Shown in pieces: positions 20,000-20,323 of a stretch of DNA of 20,323 nt. The stretch is from assembly GCA_005885565.1 (NCBI GenBank), contig VAXK01000219.1, forward strand, positions 1-20,323. The letters are read 5' to 3'. Origin of the DNA: Actinomycetota bacterium. Its GTDB lineage: Bacteria > Actinomycetota > Thermoleophilia > Gaiellales > Gaiellaceae. How positions within the stretch are numbered: the stretch's first letter is position 1; each line of letters starts with the position of its first letter. The notes beneath the pieces were generated by a model that was not told where the DNA came from, ran no database searches, and worked only from the letters and a program-made list of their open reading frames with translations. A program made the position numbers and the translations under genes.

Positions 20000-20323
20000 T
20001 ATGTACGCTCGAATCACCCACTGGACCGTCGGTGCCCTCGCGCTCGCGGCGCTCGTCTGCTCGAGCGCGGCGCTCGCCGCCGGCGGCCCCGCCGCCAAGC
20101 GCCCGCCGAGCGGAGGTCCGCCGGGAGGCGTCTGGACCTGCGACTACATCGCGGCGCACCCGGCGGCGGCGAGCGCGGCGCTCGTCAGCTGCAACGGGAG
20201 CGTCCCGGCCGGAGCGACCGCAACGTCGTCGCCGCTCCTGCCTGCGTCCGGCGACTTCCTCGACGTGCCGCCGTGCAAGTACGTGCCGCTCGGCGGCGGC
20301 AAGGTCGGAACCGGCGTCTACGC
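20000..20323 (+). CDS. Exported protein, N-terminal fragment cut by window edge
   Basis: ATG 20000 has GGGAGAGGG just upstream and the frame stays open to the right edge for about 107 residues. It begins MYARITHWTVGALALAALVC and has a signal peptide ending near ALAA (about 27). The mature part is Pro/Gly/Ala-rich with cysteines at VWTCDYIAAH, LVSCNGS and PPCKYVPLGG, so disulfides are likely outside the cell. No family is recognised. It is co-directional with the redox cassette but separated by 115 bp, so membership is uncertain. Confidence 0.65.

Noticed and set aside
19885..20159. Minus-strand open frames covering the gap after the NTF2-like gene
   Set aside because: They run antisense to the exported protein starting at 20000 and have the Arg/Ala-rich composition of shadow frames. 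The plus-strand gene has a signal peptide and a ribosome site.

Overview
The window is about 20.3 kb of very G+C-rich bacterial DNA. It is densely coded, with many GTG and TTG starts and many overlapping genes. The protein families point to an actinobacterium, probably a deep-branching class such as Thermoleophilia: a fused PafB-PafC WYL regulator, DUF1707, LipJ-like hydrolase-cyclases, secreted-repeat proteins and paired zinc-ribbon proteins. The lineage is inferred from gene content only. No rRNA, tRNA, CRISPR array or transposase was seen.

Left part (1-5503). The 5' end of a quinone oxidoreductase or alcohol dehydrogenase runs off the left edge on the minus strand. It is divergent from queG (epoxyqueuosine reductase), which overlaps a membrane-bound GAF histidine kinase. 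A pafBC-type regulator converges on the kinase and overlaps its tail. Upstream of pafBC lies a small protein with a C-terminal Cys/His zinc motif.

Middle (5709-12703). Two translationally coupled minus-strand genes encode zinc-ribbon proteins, one also carrying a membrane helix, a proline tract and a SPOR domain. Next come a 50-residue membrane protein and an aldehyde dehydrogenase. A 28-bp divergent gap leads to a plus-strand operon of two tandem alpha/beta-hydrolase/class III nucleotide cyclase fusions and a metallo-beta-lactamase-fold hydrolase. All three of these genes overlap. A DUF1707 membrane protein and a secreted-repeat protein follow on the minus strand.

Fatty-acid block (12769-15779). 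Thiolase, a SAM methyltransferase, an EVE/PUA-like protein and 3-hydroxyacyl-CoA dehydrogenase are tightly overlapped. The two enzymes at the ends catalyse the last steps of beta-oxidation or the first steps of acyl-CoA condensation.

Right part (15949-20323). A good sigma70-like promoter (TTGACA-N17-TACGTT) precedes a tightly packed run of genes: a MauE-like membrane protein, a membrane-anchored CPAC thioredoxin-like protein, a 56-residue membrane peptide, an unknown multi-pass membrane protein, an exported beta-rich protein, a second membrane-anchored thioredoxin-like protein (CEAC), an exported protein whose mature part holds 14 cysteines in 78 residues, and a secreted NTF2-like protein. 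A further exported protein starts at 20000 and is cut by the edge. The parts resemble the MauE/MauD/MauA logic of methylamine dehydrogenase light-chain maturation, but the cysteine-rich product is not recognisable as that subunit. This is the best candidate here for an undescribed system: a dedicated disulfide-folding cassette for one exported cysteine-rich protein.

A recurring signal is a TANNNT -10-like hexamer exactly 6 nt before a GTG start. It is clear at three or more genes and implies leaderless transcripts.
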